A DNA stretch of 64,000 nt from Erythrobacteraceae bacterium (GCA_027486035.1 JAIXPX010000002.1:62001-126000), one strand, 5' to 3'. Shown: positions 36,329 to 44,837, numbered from the stretch's first letter. Translations and numbers: made by a program. The notes: a model not told the origin generated them from the sequence alone.

Positions 36329-37948
36329 TTATTCGACCTCCAGTATCTCGTCGTCGGCCTTGGTGCGGGCCGGCCTGCGCCGCCGTAGCTGGCCGACGAG
36401 GCTCTTGTCGAGCGCGCCAAGCGCGAAGGCGGCGGCAAAGAACACCGCACCCCCGGCCGCGACCAGCACCGCCAGCGACCAGATGCGGTCCCACCACGGC
36501 CCGCCGTAACGCTCGGCCAGCAGCGGCACCATGTACCACAGCACCCCTGTCATCGCCCCCGTCGCCAGCAGCTGGCGCGCGACCTTTCCGGCCAGCGCGC
36601 CGGTGAAGTGGAACCAGCCCCGCCGGTGCAGGATCGCATAGAGCAGCAGGCAATTGAGGCTCGCCGAGGCCGCCGTCGCCCCCGCCAGCCCGACGATGCC
36701 GAAGCGCTCCACCACATAGAGATTAAGCGCCACGTTGAAGATCAGCGAGACGAGCGCGGTCCACACCGGCGTGCGGGTGTCCTCGCGCGCGAAGAAGCCG
36801 GGGTTCAGCACCTTGACGATCACATAGGCCGGCAGGCCCGCGACCAGCGCCACCACGATGTTCGCCATGATCGCGCCGTCCGCGGGCGTGAAGTTGCCGC
36901 CGACGAAGAAGGCCGTGCAGAAGGCGGGCGCGCACACCGCCAGCGCGGCGGCGGCGGGCAGGGTCAGCAGCGTCGCGATCTCGAAGGCATTGCCCTGCAA
37001 GCGCTGCGCCTCGGCCGCATCGCCGGTGTGGATATGGCGGCTCAGCATCGGCAGGATCGCCGTGCCCAGCGCGATCCCGACGATCCCCAGCGGCATCTGG
37101 TTCAGGCGGTCGGCAAGCTTGAGCAGCGTCAGCGAGCCCTGCGGCAGCGAGGTGGCGAAGAAGGTGTCGACCAGCTGGCTGATCTGGTAGATCCCCGCCC
37201 CGAAGGTCGCGGGCAGGATCAGCATCCCCAGCCGCTTCACCTCGGGCGTCAGGCGCGGCAGGGTGACCTTGAGGCGCACGCCCGCGCGCCGGGTCGCCCA
37301 GGCCAGATAGGCCAGCTGCAAGGCGCCCGAAAGCGAGACCGCGGCCGCCAGGATATGGACCACCACCACGTCATTGTCCGAGCCTGCGCGCAGGTGATCG
37401 CCGATCAGGATGCCCGAAATCAGGCAGATGTTGAGCAGCACCGGTGCAAGCGCCCCCGGCCCGAAGCGCGAGCGCGCATTGAGCAGGCCCGAGAGCATCG
37501 CCACCAGGCTGATGAGGCCCAGATAGGGAAAGGTCACGCGGCTCAGGAACACCGAAAGCTCGAACTTGCCCGGAACTGCGGCATATTCGCGTGCCAGCAG
37601 CCACACGATCCCCGGCATGGCGATCATGCACAGGGCGCTGAAGGCCAGCAGCACCCAGATGAAGACGCCCAGGACATCATTGGCGAAGCGGTTGGCCGCC
37701 TCCTCGCTGCCCGGCTGGCCGTCATGGCCGTGCAGCGCGCGGCTGTAGAGCGGCACGAAGGCGACGCTGAAGGCGCCCTCGGCAAACAGGCGGCGGAAGG
37801 TGTTGGGCAGGGTGAAGGCAAGCTGGAAGGCATCGGCGGCAAGCCCTGCGCCAAGCACCCGGGCCAGCAGGATGTCGCGGGCAAAGCCGAACACCCGGCT
37901 CACCGCCGTCAGTCCGCCGATCGTGCCGACGTTCCTGATGAGGCTCAT
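36329..37948 (-). CDS. murJ: lipid II flippase MurJ
   Basis: Flips lipid-linked peptidoglycan precursors across the inner membrane (MOP superfamily). The 539-residue protein has about 14 membrane helices and the signature start [25 protein letters not shown], with conserved Arg residues of the central cavity in [10 protein letters not shown] and [14 protein letters not shown] basic cytoplasmic tail ends in an acidic run. Downstream of secB by 28 nt and followed by trpS after 1 nt. Confidence 0.95.
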   Translation of the reverse strand: MSLIRNVGTIGGLTAVSRVFGFARDILLARVLGAGLAADAFQLAFTLPNTFRRLFAEGAFSVAFVPLYSRALHGHDGQPGSEEAANRFANDVLGVFIWVLLAFSALCMIAMPGIVWLLAREYAAVPGKFELSVFLSRVTFPYLGLISLVAMLSGLLNARSRFGPGALAPVLLNICLISGILIGDHLRAGSDNDVVVVHILAAAVSLSGALQLAYLAWATRRAGVRLKVTLPRLTPEVKRLGMLILPATFGAGIYQISQLVDTFFATSLPQGSLTLLKLADRLNQMPLGIVGIALGTAILPMLSRHIHTGDAAEAQRLQGNAFEIATLLTLPAAAALAVCAPAFCTAFFVGGNFTPADGAIMANIVVALVAGLPAYVIVKVLNPGFFAREDTRTPVWTALVSLIFNVALNLYVVERFGIVGLAGATAASASLNCLLLYAILHRRGWFHFTGALAGKVARQLLATGAMTGVLWYMVPLLAERYGGPWWDRIWSLAVLVAAGGAVFFAAAFALGALDKSLVGQLRRRRPARTKADDEILEVE

Positions 37949-37976
37949 CGTGCCAGCCCCCTGCCGGGCACGCGGA

Positions 37977-38522
37977 TCAGGCCTGACCCGTCACCGGCTT
38001 GATCGGCTCGCCGCCGGCGGCTTCCTCGGCCCGGCGCGTGGCAAGCTGCTGGGCGTAGAGACCGTTGAAGTCGACCGGATCGACCATCAGCGGCGGGAAA
38101 CCGGCATCGCGCACGGCATCGGCCACCACGCGTCGCGCGAAGGGGAACAGCAGGCGCGGGGCTTCGGCATAGAGGAAGGCGTGGGCCTGATCCTCGGGCA
38201 CGTTGCGCATGCCCACGAGGCCGCAATAGGCCAGATCGACCAGATAGACCTTGCCGCGCTGCGAGGTGGCGGTGAGCGTGAGCTTGAGCGTCACCTCGTG
38301 AACGTCGGGCTGCACCGGCTCGGCGGCGATGCCGAACTGCACGTCGATCTGCGGCGGTTCGGGCCACTGGAAGACGTCGGGCGCGCTCGGGTTCTCGACC
38401 GAGAGGTCTTTCACATATTGCGTGATGATCCCGACGGCGGGCAGGGTGTCGGCGCCGTTGGGCTTGGGGCCATCGCCGGCTGCGGTGTCGAGGTTGGTGA
38501 GGACGCCTTCTTCTTCGGCCAT
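37977..38522 (-). CDS. secB: protein-export chaperone SecB
   Basis: A tetrameric cytosolic chaperone that keeps pre-proteins unfolded and hands them to SecA. The 181-residue protein has IITQYVKDLSVENPSAP, the beta-sheet core with VTLKLTLTA, LVDLAYCGLVGMRNVPED and the C-terminal PLMVDPVDFNGLYAQQL. There are N- and C-terminal polar extensions of about 25 and 20 residues. It heads the secB-murJ-trpS unit and is divergent from the Tim44-like gene. Confidence 0.95.
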   Translation of the reverse strand: MAEEEGVLTNLDTAAGDGPKPNGADTLPAVGIITQYVKDLSVENPSAPDVFQWPEPPQIDVQFGIAAEPVQPDVHEVTLKLTLTATSQRGKVYLVDLAYCGLVGMRNVPEDQAHAFLYAEAPRLLFPFARRVVADAVRDAGFPPLMVDPVDFNGLYAQQLATRRAEEAAGGEPIKPVTGQA

Positions 38523-38769
38523 GGTCGCGTTCGTCTTTCAAAGTGGGCAACAGGTGGTGCGCGCCGAGCAAGATGCTGCACGCCGCGCCGCGCGAGGGCC
38601 GCCTAGCAGGGGCGCACAATTGCCGCAACCGCACCTGCGCGCGCGGCCGGATTTCGGCCCGCGCGGCAACCTATCGGGCGTTGGCGAATTGTAATGAGAC
38701 CCCATTTAAGGCAGGGTGGGCTCGCCCAGTGTCGTGCGGGCCTTCCCCCCGGCGCAAGCGCCACGTTCG

Positions 38770-39438
38770 ATGATCGGAATTGTGACAGTGCTCGAAATCG
38801 TTCTCCTCGCCATGGTCGCCGCCTTTCTCGGCCTGCGGCTCTACTCGGTGCTCGGGCGCCGTGCCGAGCAAGAGGAGGAGCCCGTGCCCCAGCGCTTCGA
38901 GGCAGAGGACAAGCCCGCCATTCGCCCGGCTGCCGTGCCCGCGCCGGTGGTGCCGCCGCGCCCTGCGGAGCTGGAAGGCGTGATGCCTGCGGTCGAGCGC
39001 GCCCTGCGCGAGATCGCCGGGGCCGATGCCGGGTTCAACCTCGCGCAGTTCGTCGAAGGCGCGCGCGGGGCCTACCGGATGATTCTCGAAGCCTTCTGGA
39101 AGGGCGACCGCGAGACCCTGCGCGAGCTGTGCGACGATGATGTCTATGCCGGCTTCATCGCTGCCATCGACGCGCGCGAGGCGGCGGGCGAGACGATGGA
39201 TAACACGCTCATCCGTATCGAGGACGTGCGGGTCCATTCGGCACTGCTCGACGGGCGCATGGCGCGCATTTCGCTGCTGTTCGTCGCCGATATCGCCGCC
39301 GTGACCCGCGACCGCGAAGGCCATGTGATCGCCGGTTCGCTCGACGATGCGATCGAGAGCCGCGACGTGTGGACCTTCTCGCGCAATGTCGGCGCGCGCG
39401 ATCCCAACTGGCTGCTCGACGAAACCGACGAGGGTTGA
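38770..39438 (+). CDS. Tim44/TimA-family membrane-anchored protein
   Basis: A 222-residue protein with one N-terminal transmembrane helix (about residues 2-22), a Pro/Glu/Ala-rich linker and a C-terminal Tim44-like domain (about 75-210) containing FVEGARGAYRMILEAFWKGD and CDDDVYAGF. Bacterial relatives of mitochondrial Tim44 are inner-membrane proteins of uncertain role in protein export or respiration. The ATG at 38770 fits the membrane helix. Divergent from secB and followed by mltA after 42 nt. Confidence 0.88.
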   Translation: MIGIVTVLEIVLLAMVAAFLGLRLYSVLGRRAEQEEEPVPQRFEAEDKPAIRPAAVPAPVVPPRPAELEGVMPAVERALREIAGADAGFNLAQFVEGARGAYRMILEAFWKGDRETLRELCDDDVYAGFIAAIDAREAAGETMDNTLIRIEDVRVHSALLDGRMARISLLFVADIAAVTRDREGHVIAGSLDDAIESRDVWTFSRNVGARDPNWLLDETDEG

Positions 39439-39480
39439 TCGCCGGGCCAAGCGGCCCTGCGGCCGACGGGGGAGTTGTTG

Positions 39481-40713
39481 ATGCGCGCGGTGCTTGCTGT
39501 GGCGATGCTGCTGGCGCTTTCGGCCTGCGGGCGGATCATACCCGAAGGACGGGTGCCGCCGCCTGTCAGCGCGCCGCGTCCGGTTACGCCCGCGCCAGCA
39601 GCGCCAGCGGCGCCTTCCGCACCGGCAATCGCCAATGCGTTGCTGGCGGGTGTCGCGCGGGGGCCCTCGGCAGGGACGCTCGGCATCGGCGCGGATGACG
39701 CGCGCGCCGCGCTCGCGGCGTTCCGCGAATCCTGTCCGCGCCTGCTCGCGCGCGAGGATGCCAGCGGGCTGACCCGCCGCGAGGAGTGGCAGGCGCCCTG
39801 CGATGCTGCGGCGCGCTGGGACGCGGGCCGGGCGCGGTCCTTCTTTGCCGAACATTTCACCCCCGTCCGGGTCGGCGATGGCCAGGCCTTTGCCACCGGC
39901 TATTTCGAGCCCGAGATCAGGGGCAGCCGGACCCGCCGTCCGGGCTACGAGGTGCCGGTCTATGCCCTGCCAGCCGATCTGGTGCGCGCCTGGCCCGAGG
40001 ACGTGCCCGAGGCCCAGCGCACAGGGCGCCCGCCGCTCGGGCGGTATGACGAACAGGGGCGTTTCGTGCTCTATCACGAACGCAGCGAGATCGAGGACGG
40101 GGCGCTGGAGGGCAAGGCGCAGGTGATCGCCTGGGCCGCGGACCCGGTCGAGTTCTTCTTCCTCCAGATCCAGGGTTCCGGGCGGCTGCTGACGCCCGAG
40201 GGCGAGGTGATCCGCATCGGCTATGCCGGGCAGAACGGGCGCGCCTATACCGGCATCGGTTCCGTGATGCGGGCGCGCGGCCTGCTGGGCGAGGGACCGG
40301 GCCAATATGCCGGATCGATGCAGGGCATCATGGCCTATATCCGCGACAATCCGGCAGAAGGCAGCGCGCTGATGCGCGAGAACAAGAGCTGGGTGTTCTT
40401 CAAGGTGCTGACCGGGGACGGCCCGCTCGGCGCGCTGGGCGTGCCGGTGCGGCGCGAGAGCGCGGTCGCGATCGATCCCGCCTTCGTGCCGCTTGGCGCC
40501 CCGGTGTGGCTCGACCTCGACCGCAGCGAGGCCAATGGCCTGTGGGTGGCGCAGGACACCGGCGGCGCGATCAAGGGTGCGAACCGCTTCGACACCTTCT
40601 GGGGTGCGGGCGAGGATGCGCGGGTGATCGCGGGCGGCATGAGCGGGCGGGGCAGGGCGTTCATTCTCCTGCCGCGTGCCGCCGCCGCAAGGCTTGGCGA
40701 AGGGCCGCGATGA
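39481..40713 (+). CDS. mltA: membrane-bound lytic murein transglycosylase A
   Basis: Cleaves peptidoglycan glycan strands with formation of 1,6-anhydro ends; an outer-membrane lipoprotein. The 410-residue protein has a lipobox LSAC (Cys16), a Pro/Ala-rich linker, the MltA barrel domain with GYFEPEIRGSR and IQGSGRL, and the C-terminal 3D domain with AQDTGGAIKGANRFDTFWG, which holds the catalytic Asp. The ATG at 39481 follows GGGGGAG closely; a TTG two codons earlier is less likely. It overlaps the Smr gene by ATGA. Confidence 0.94.
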   Translation: MRAVLAVAMLLALSACGRIIPEGRVPPPVSAPRPVTPAPAAPAAPSAPAIANALLAGVARGPSAGTLGIGADDARAALAAFRESCPRLLAREDASGLTRREEWQAPCDAAARWDAGRARSFFAEHFTPVRVGDGQAFATGYFEPEIRGSRTRRPGYEVPVYALPADLVRAWPEDVPEAQRTGRPPLGRYDEQGRFVLYHERSEIEDGALEGKAQVIAWAADPVEFFFLQIQGSGRLLTPEGEVIRIGYAGQNGRAYTGIGSVMRARGLLGEGPGQYAGSMQGIMAYIRDNPAEGSALMRENKSWVFFKVLTGDGPLGALGVPVRRESAVAIDPAFVPLGAPVWLDLDRSEANGLWVAQDTGGAIKGANRFDTFWGAGEDARVIAGGMSGRGRAFILLPRAAAARLGEGPR

Positions 40714-41300
40714 GAGCGCCGCGCGGGCTGACAACGGGCGAGCAGGCGGCCTGGGCGCACCTGGCCGCCAGCGTCAAGCCGCTTGCCGGGAAGAAGCGGC
40801 CCGAGACGCCCAAGCCTGCCCCACCCCCTGCCGCACCTGCCAAGCCCGCCGTGCCGGGAGTGCCGCCGCGCCCGGCCAAGCCGGTCGCCAAGCCAGCCGC
40901 CAAGCCGCGCCCGCCGGTGCCGGTTCCGCCGCGCCCCGCTCCCGGAGCGGAGGGTCCGGGCCTCGATTCCCACTGGGACAGGCGGGTCAATGCCGGGCGG
41001 CTGGAGCCCGACCTGACGCTCGATCTTCACGGCCACACGCTCGAGACCGCCTATGACCGGATCATGGCCGGGCTCGATCAGGCGAGGGCCATGGGCGCGC
41101 GGGTGGTGCTGGTCGTCGCCGGGCGCGAGCGTCCGGTCGATCCGGCCGACCGCATGGCGCGGCGCGGGGCGATCCGGGCCAAGCTGCTCGATTGGCTGGC
41201 CGCCAGCCGCCATGCCGGCGCGATCTCCGCGGTGCGCCAGGCCCATATCCGCCACGGCGGGGGCGGCGCGCTCTATCTGATCCTGAAGCGCCGCGTGTGA
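40710..41300 (+). CDS. Smr/MutS2-type nuclease-domain protein
   Basis: A 196-residue protein with a short N-terminal helix (RGLTTGEQAAWAHL), a long Pro/Lys/Ala-rich linker (about 30-85) and a C-terminal Smr domain with LTLDLHGHTLE and a THGKG-equivalent VVAGRERP. Smr domains are DNA- or RNA-nicking endonuclease modules. The linker repeats PAKP/KPVAKPAAKP look intrinsically disordered. Translationally coupled to mltA, the usual alphaproteobacterial order. Confidence 0.88.
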   Translation: MRAPRGLTTGEQAAWAHLAASVKPLAGKKRPETPKPAPPPAAPAKPAVPGVPPRPAKPVAKPAAKPRPPVPVPPRPAPGAEGPGLDSHWDRRVNAGRLEPDLTLDLHGHTLETAYDRIMAGLDQARAMGARVVLVVAGRERPVDPADRMARRGAIRAKLLDWLAASRHAGAISAVRQAHIRHGGGGALYLILKRRV

Positions 41301-41353
41301 CAGGCGCGTCCAGCGCGGTTCCTGTGCGCACCTGAGCGGCCCCAGGCCCCTTC

Positions 41354-41390
41354 CAGACCCATTCAGGCCCCCTCCAGACCCCCTCCAGAC
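41354..41390 (+). repeat. four phased YAGRC motifs beside parS-1
   Basis: Cores CAGAC (41354), CAGGC (41364), CAGAC (41375) and CAGAC (41386) recur every 10-11 bp within C-rich sequence. The last ends 14 nt before the parS site at 41405. The stretch AGACCCATTCAGGCCC matches 15 of 16 bases of the equivalent segment at the second parS. Confidence 0.65.
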
Positions 41391-41404
41391 GCGTGTCGCT
41401 CGCG

Positions 41405-41420
41405 TGTTTCACGTGAAACA
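41405..41420. other. parS centromere site 1
   Basis: TGTTTCACGTGAAACA is an exact 16-bp match to the bacterial parS consensus bound by ParB and lies in the intergenic space between the Smr and GlsB-like genes. ParB loading here organises origin segregation. parA/parB genes are outside the window. Confidence 0.93.
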
Positions 41421-41572
41421 CGGGCGGCCCGGCCCGGATCGTGTTGCCTTGCTGGAAACATGGGTGAGGGCAGGATCGTGCCACGCTGCCACCCATGGAC
41501 CAGTCGATCACGCCCGCCTTGCGGCCAGGTGCAAGGCAGGCGCGGTCACCCTCTCGACGTGGAGAACCAGCT

Positions 41573-41842
41573 ATGAATCTCATCCTGATCATCATCATCG
41601 GCGGGATCCTCGGATGGCTCGCCAGCAAGGTGATGCGCACCGACGCCCAGCAGGGCATTTTCCTCAACATCGTCGTGGGCGTGATCGGCGCGCTGCTCGC
41701 CGGGTTCCTGATCAATCCGCTGATCGGTGGCGGGACCATCACCCAGGGCGATTTCTCGATTTCGGCGCTGATCGTCTCGTTCCTCGGCGCGCTGGTGCTG
41801 CTGGCGATCGTCAACCTGTTCCGGCGCGGTTCGGCTCGCTGA
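41573..41842 (+). CDS. GlsB/YeaQ/YmgE-family membrane protein
   Basis: An 89-residue protein of three hydrophobic segments (about 2-18, 30-48, 63-83) with the family pattern GGILGWLASKVMRT and NIVVGVIGALLAGFL. Members are small inner-membrane proteins often induced by envelope or general stress; mechanism unknown. The ATG at 41573 has a GGAG about 10 nt upstream. It lies next to the EcfG-like sigma gene, consistent with a stress role. Confidence 0.88.
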   Translation: MNLILIIIIGGILGWLASKVMRTDAQQGIFLNIVVGVIGALLAGFLINPLIGGGTITQGDFSISALIVSFLGALVLLAIVNLFRRGSAR

Positions 41843-41942
41843 TTCTTCAGGAGAAAATGCATAGGAAAAGCTGCTTATGGCCGCCTGCGCGGCCTCGACC
41901 CTCGGCCTCGCCGCAGTAGGTTTCGCCCGTTCTGCAGGGGCA

Positions 41943-42476
41943 TCAGCAGACCGCGTCGCCGCCTTCGATGATCATGCGGATCGCTGCCCGGCCGCGATTG
42001 ATACGGCTCTTGACCGTGCCGAGCTTGCAATCGGCAGCGACGGCGGCCTCTTCATAGGTCATGCCCGCACCCGCGATCAGCAGCAGCATCTCGCGCTGGT
42101 TGTCGGGGAGCTGGCTGAGGGCGCGTTCGACGTCCTCGAGGTGGATCCGTGCCTCCTGCTCCGGCTCCTGCACCAGCAGGCGCTCGGCCGCTTCGGGTTC
42201 CCAGGTGACCGTCCGGGCCTGCTTGCGCATCGCATTGTAGAACTGGTTGCGCAGGATCGTGAACAGCCAAGGGCGGAAATTGCTGCCCGGCAGGAAGGTG
42301 TGGCGCGACGACCATGCCCTGACCATCGTCTCCTGCACCAGATCCTCGGCCATGTCGCCCTGGCGGCACAGGGAGCGCGCGAAGCTGTGCAGCGCCGGCA
42401 GCGAGGCGGTCATGTCCCGGGTGAAGGCGTCGAACGCGGGGAGAGGACGCTCGCTGGTATTGATCGGGGCTTGCAT
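41943..42476 (-). CDS. ECF sigma factor, EcfG/ECF15-like
   Basis: A 177-residue RNA polymerase sigma factor. Region 2 (about 28-90) contains LHSFARSLCRQGDMAEDLVQ and NFRPWLFTILRNQFYN. Region 4 (about 115-170) contains LPDNQREMLLLI and GMTYEEAAVAADCKLGTVKSR. These motifs match the EcfG group that drives the alphaproteobacterial general stress response through NepR and PhyR. Neither nepR nor phyR is adjacent, so it may be a secondary EcfG paralogue. The ATG at 42476 has AAGGAAAGG 10 nt upstream; an ATG at 42503 is possible. Confidence 0.88.
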   Translation of the reverse strand: MQAPINTSERPLPAFDAFTRDMTASLPALHSFARSLCRQGDMAEDLVQETMVRAWSSRHTFLPGSNFRPWLFTILRNQFYNAMRKQARTVTWEPEAAERLLVQEPEQEARIHLEDVERALSQLPDNQREMLLLIAGAGMTYEEAAVAADCKLGTVKSRINRGRAAIRMIIEGGDAVC

Positions 42477-42692
42477 GTCTCTCGCACCTTTCCTTCGTGA
42501 CATCCCCCGGGGCTGTCTTCGACGAGCGTGCGCCGGGGTTCCTTAAACTCGGCAAGGATATGGCGGCAGGTGCGCAGCGGGCGCCGGAAAGCGGGTCAGT
42601 GGCCTATCTGAGAGCGGCGGGGCCGCCTTCGTTCCACAAGCAGGCGGACCCCGATCGGAAGGGGACTTTACCGGCCTTGAAAGGACTTCAGA

Positions 42693-42815
42693 ATGCGTAT
42701 GGCCCTACTCATCGCAGCGAGCGTGCTGGCGACCGCCTGCGGTGGCCGCGATGCCGAAAAAGACCCCCGCCCATCGCTGGGCGGGGGAGTCGTCTTGGGG
42801 CAAATGGTCAGGTGA
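42693..42815 (+). CDS. possible 40-residue lipoprotein
   Basis: MRMALLIAASVLATACGGRD begins a 40-residue frame with a signal-like hydrophobic core and a lipobox (ATAC, Cys16). GAAAGGA lies about 8 nt before the ATG. Entericidin-like lipoproteins are of this size. Against it, the second half spans the perfect hairpin of a minus-strand terminator (42764-42787), so the frame may be accidental. Both readings are kept open. Confidence 0.4.
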   Translation: MRMALLIAASVLATACGGRDAEKDPRPSLGGGVVLGQMVR

Positions 42816-42905
42816 AATGGAAACCTAGGCAGCCTGACCATCCAAAGCCGGAGAGATCGGGAACCCTCGGGCAAGACAAACTCTGCCTGACGCGTTCCAT
42901 GCACG
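42756..42905 (-). ncRNA. candidate small RNA with three hairpins and intrinsic terminator
   Basis: Read on the minus strand, there are three consecutive hairpins: GGAAC/GTTCC (42894-42898 with 42860-42864) enclosing GGCA/TGCC, GGTCAGG/CCTGACC (42839-42833 with 42812-42806), and a 10-bp CCCCCGCCCA/TGGGCGGGGG stem (42787-42778 with 42773-42764) followed by TCTTTTTC. No convincing protein frame exists on this strand. A preceding terminator at 42960-42994 isolates it from the upstream minus-strand gene. No known sRNA family was recognised. The 5' end is approximate. Confidence 0.45.
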
Positions 42906-42959
42906 CTCTAACCTGTGTTGTTTCTTTGACTTTTCTCTGCGGGCCAAGCCCGGACCCTG

Positions 42960-42994
42960 AAAAAAGCGCCCCGGACCCCTCGGGTCCGGGGCGC
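42960..42994 (-). terminator. Rho-independent terminator of the small hydrophilic protein gene
   Basis: A perfect 13-bp stem GCGCCCCGGACCC (42966-42978) pairs with GGGTCCGGGGCGC (42982-42994) with a 3-nt loop, followed on the minus strand by TTTTTT. It lies 44 nt beyond the stop of the gene at 43038-43253. Confidence 0.9.
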
Positions 42995-43037
42995 CTCGCG
43001 CAGTAGCCGACGGGGACGTGTCGGCGCTACGCGGTGC

Positions 43038-43253
43038 TCAGCTCGTGGACGAGGTGGAGCCGGACTTGCGGCCGCTGCTGCTGCCCGAAGCCGTGCTGCC
43101 GCAGCTGCCGGTCGACCTCTGCGAGCCGGTACCGCCTTCGCTGCTGCGCGACTTGCGCCATTCGTCGAACTTGCTGTTGAATTCCTCCTGCGGGCTCTGG
43201 CGGCGATCCTTGTGGTTCTGGCTGTCGCGGTCCTGCGTTCGCTCGTTTGCCAT
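43038..43253 (-). CDS. small hydrophilic Ser/Gly-rich protein
   Basis: A 71-residue protein: a charged N-terminal half (MANERTQDRDSQNHK, then EEFNSKFDEWRKSR) and a Ser/Gly/Thr-rich low-complexity C-terminal half with one Cys. No transmembrane segment. No family recognised. It is probably real, because AAAGGAAG lies about 7 nt before the ATG and a strong terminator follows the stop. The hydrophilic, disordered composition is like stress-induced hydrophilins, which fits the stress-gene neighbourhood; this is inference only. Confidence 0.6.
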   Translation of the reverse strand: MANERTQDRDSQNHKDRRQSPQEEFNSKFDEWRKSRSSEGGTGSQRSTGSCGSTASGSSSGRKSGSTSSTS

Positions 43254-43671
43254 TTCGGCTTCCTTTCCGTGGTAGGTCCGGCAAGCGGCTCGCCCGCTGG
43301 CCCGGAACCCCGCAAAAAGGTGTCACTCACCAGCCCCGCGCCCCCTATCCTGCATTACCCACGCAGCCCGTCCCGTCCCCGCGCAGCGCCTCTTCACCGA
43401 GCGGATATCTCATCGGATAAATCCAACCACATATCGTAAACCGCTGTTGCTCGGGCGATAATTCGAGAAGCTTCCGACTCGGATAAGTACAACAAGCATA
43501 TCGGGCGGTTCGGCGGCATTGATCGCATGGAGTGAGGAACGGCGAACCGGCGGCATCGTCCGCTTTCAGGCCGGAATGGGTTCCAATCGACGTGTGCCGT
43601 AACTTTTGAGTGAGAGAGAAAAAGGTCATTGAGGGATTGTTCGCTCCCGCATCCAACAAAGGAGCACGAAA
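43254..43671. other. 418-nt divergent intergenic region
   Basis: Lies between the small hydrophilic protein gene (minus) and the first Crp/Fnr gene (plus). GGAAC (43536-43540) is followed after 16 nt by CGTC (43557-43560), one base from the EcfG-type promoter pattern GGAAC-N16/17-CGTT. This would link the Crp gene to the neighbouring EcfG-like sigma factor. Base composition here is noticeably lower in GC than the surroundings. No other gene or RNA was recognised. Confidence 0.35.
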
Positions 43672-44424
43672 GTGTCCAACGCCTTCTTGCAACGACTGAT
43701 GCATTCCGCCGAGCTCAACGAGCAGGAGATCTCCGCAGTCGATGAACTGTGCCGCCAGCCGCGCGAGATCGGTGCCAAGAAGTATCTCTCCCGCGAGGGG
43801 GACGAGATGGTGTCCTTCCCGGTGATCCTCAGCGGCTGGGCCGCGCGCTACCAGATCCTGCGCAACGGTGCCCGCCAGATCACCCGGCTGCTGTTGCCCG
43901 GCGATGCCTTCTATTTCGATTGCTCGCCCGACGGCATCGCGATCGAGGAAGTGATCACCCTGAGCCCGTGCCGGATCGTCAACATCCTGCATTCCGACAT
44001 GCGCCGCGTGATCGACCGGTTTTCGGCCGTGGGCGAGGCGATGCGGAGCTACGGCTGCATGGAGAACGCGGTGTTATCCTCGTGGGTCGTCAATGTCGGC
44101 CGGCGCGATGCGCTCGAGCGGATGGCGCACCTGATTTGCGAGTCGCACTTCCGCCTGTCTCTGGTCGATCCGAACCTCGGCAACCAGATGTATTTCCCGC
44201 TCACGCAGGACGATCTGGCCGACGTGCTCGGGCTGACGCCGGTGCACATCAACCGCAAGCTCCAGCAGCTGCGGCAGGAGGACCTGATCACGCTGCGCTC
44301 CAAGCAGCTGACCATCCTCGACCTTCGTACCCTGCAGCAGATCGCCGGGTTCGACGGCGCCTACCTCACGCCGCGCACGTTGGCGGGGCAGGAGCGCGAG
44401 GGTCTCAAGGTGGCTGCGGCCTGA
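43672..44424 (+). CDS. Crp/Fnr-family transcriptional regulator (1)
   Basis: A 250-residue regulator with an N-terminal cyclic-nucleotide-binding-like beta-roll (about 25-130, including LLLPGDAFYFDC) and a C-terminal winged HTH with the recognition helix in LTQDDLADVLGLTPVHINRKLQ. No Fnr-type [4Fe-4S] cysteine cluster is seen. The GTG start is set by AAAGGAG about 7 nt upstream. The ligand is unknown. A second, related regulator is at 47490-48227, and the two flank the kinase/response-regulator pair. Confidence 0.9.
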   Translation: MSNAFLQRLMHSAELNEQEISAVDELCRQPREIGAKKYLSREGDEMVSFPVILSGWAARYQILRNGARQITRLLLPGDAFYFDCSPDGIAIEEVITLSPCRIVNILHSDMRRVIDRFSAVGEAMRSYGCMENAVLSSWVVNVGRRDALERMAHLICESHFRLSLVDPNLGNQMYFPLTQDDLADVLGLTPVHINRKLQQLRQEDLITLRSKQLTILDLRTLQQIAGFDGAYLTPRTLAGQEREGLKVAAA

Positions 44425-44448
44425 CACCCGGCCGGTAGTGGATCGCGC

Positions 44449-44823
44449 TCAGGTCTGGCGGGCCAGCAGGTTCGCCAGACCTGCAACGATTCTGGCCCGG
44501 TCGGCCGGCTTGCTGATATAGGCGCTGCCGGCGAGATCCTCGGGCAACATTCCGGCGTCATAGCCGGTCAGGAACAGGAACGGGATCCGGCTGCGCTTCA
44601 GCTCGCGCGCGAAATCGAACGAGAGGCCGCGCCCGAGATTGATGTCGATCAGCACCGCGTCGATCCCGCCATCGGCCACCAGCGCCTCCAGATCGGGCAC
44701 GGATGCCGTCACCTTGATGACGGTGGCGTCGGCGTCTTCGAGCGTGTTCTTGCTGTCGTGGGCCTGGTAGTAATCATCCTCGAGGATGACGATGCGGCAG
44801 CCGGAAAGCGGTCGTTCGGTCAT
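44449..44823 (-). CDS. single-domain response regulator
   Basis: A 124-residue receiver domain without an output domain. The acidic pocket is Glu15-Asp16-Asp17 (VILEDDYY), the phosphoacceptor is Asp60 (VLIDINLG), the switch Thr is in FLTGYDA and the conserved Lys is in YISKPAD. It lies directly downstream of the HWE histidine kinase (14-nt gap, same strand), so it is the likely phosphorylation partner, perhaps acting by protein interaction or as a phosphate sink. Confidence 0.93.
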   Translation of the reverse strand: MTERPLSGCRIVILEDDYYQAHDSKNTLEDADATVIKVTASVPDLEALVADGGIDAVLIDINLGRGLSFDFARELKRSRIPFLFLTGYDAGMLPEDLAGSAYISKPADRARIVAGLANLLARQT

Positions 44824-44837
44824 GACGTTCGTCCTCC

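Noticed and set aside
43345..43992. 215-codon minus-strand frame overlapping the first Crp gene
   Set aside because: It runs antisense through the Crp sensor domain and into the intergenic region, and no family is recognisable.
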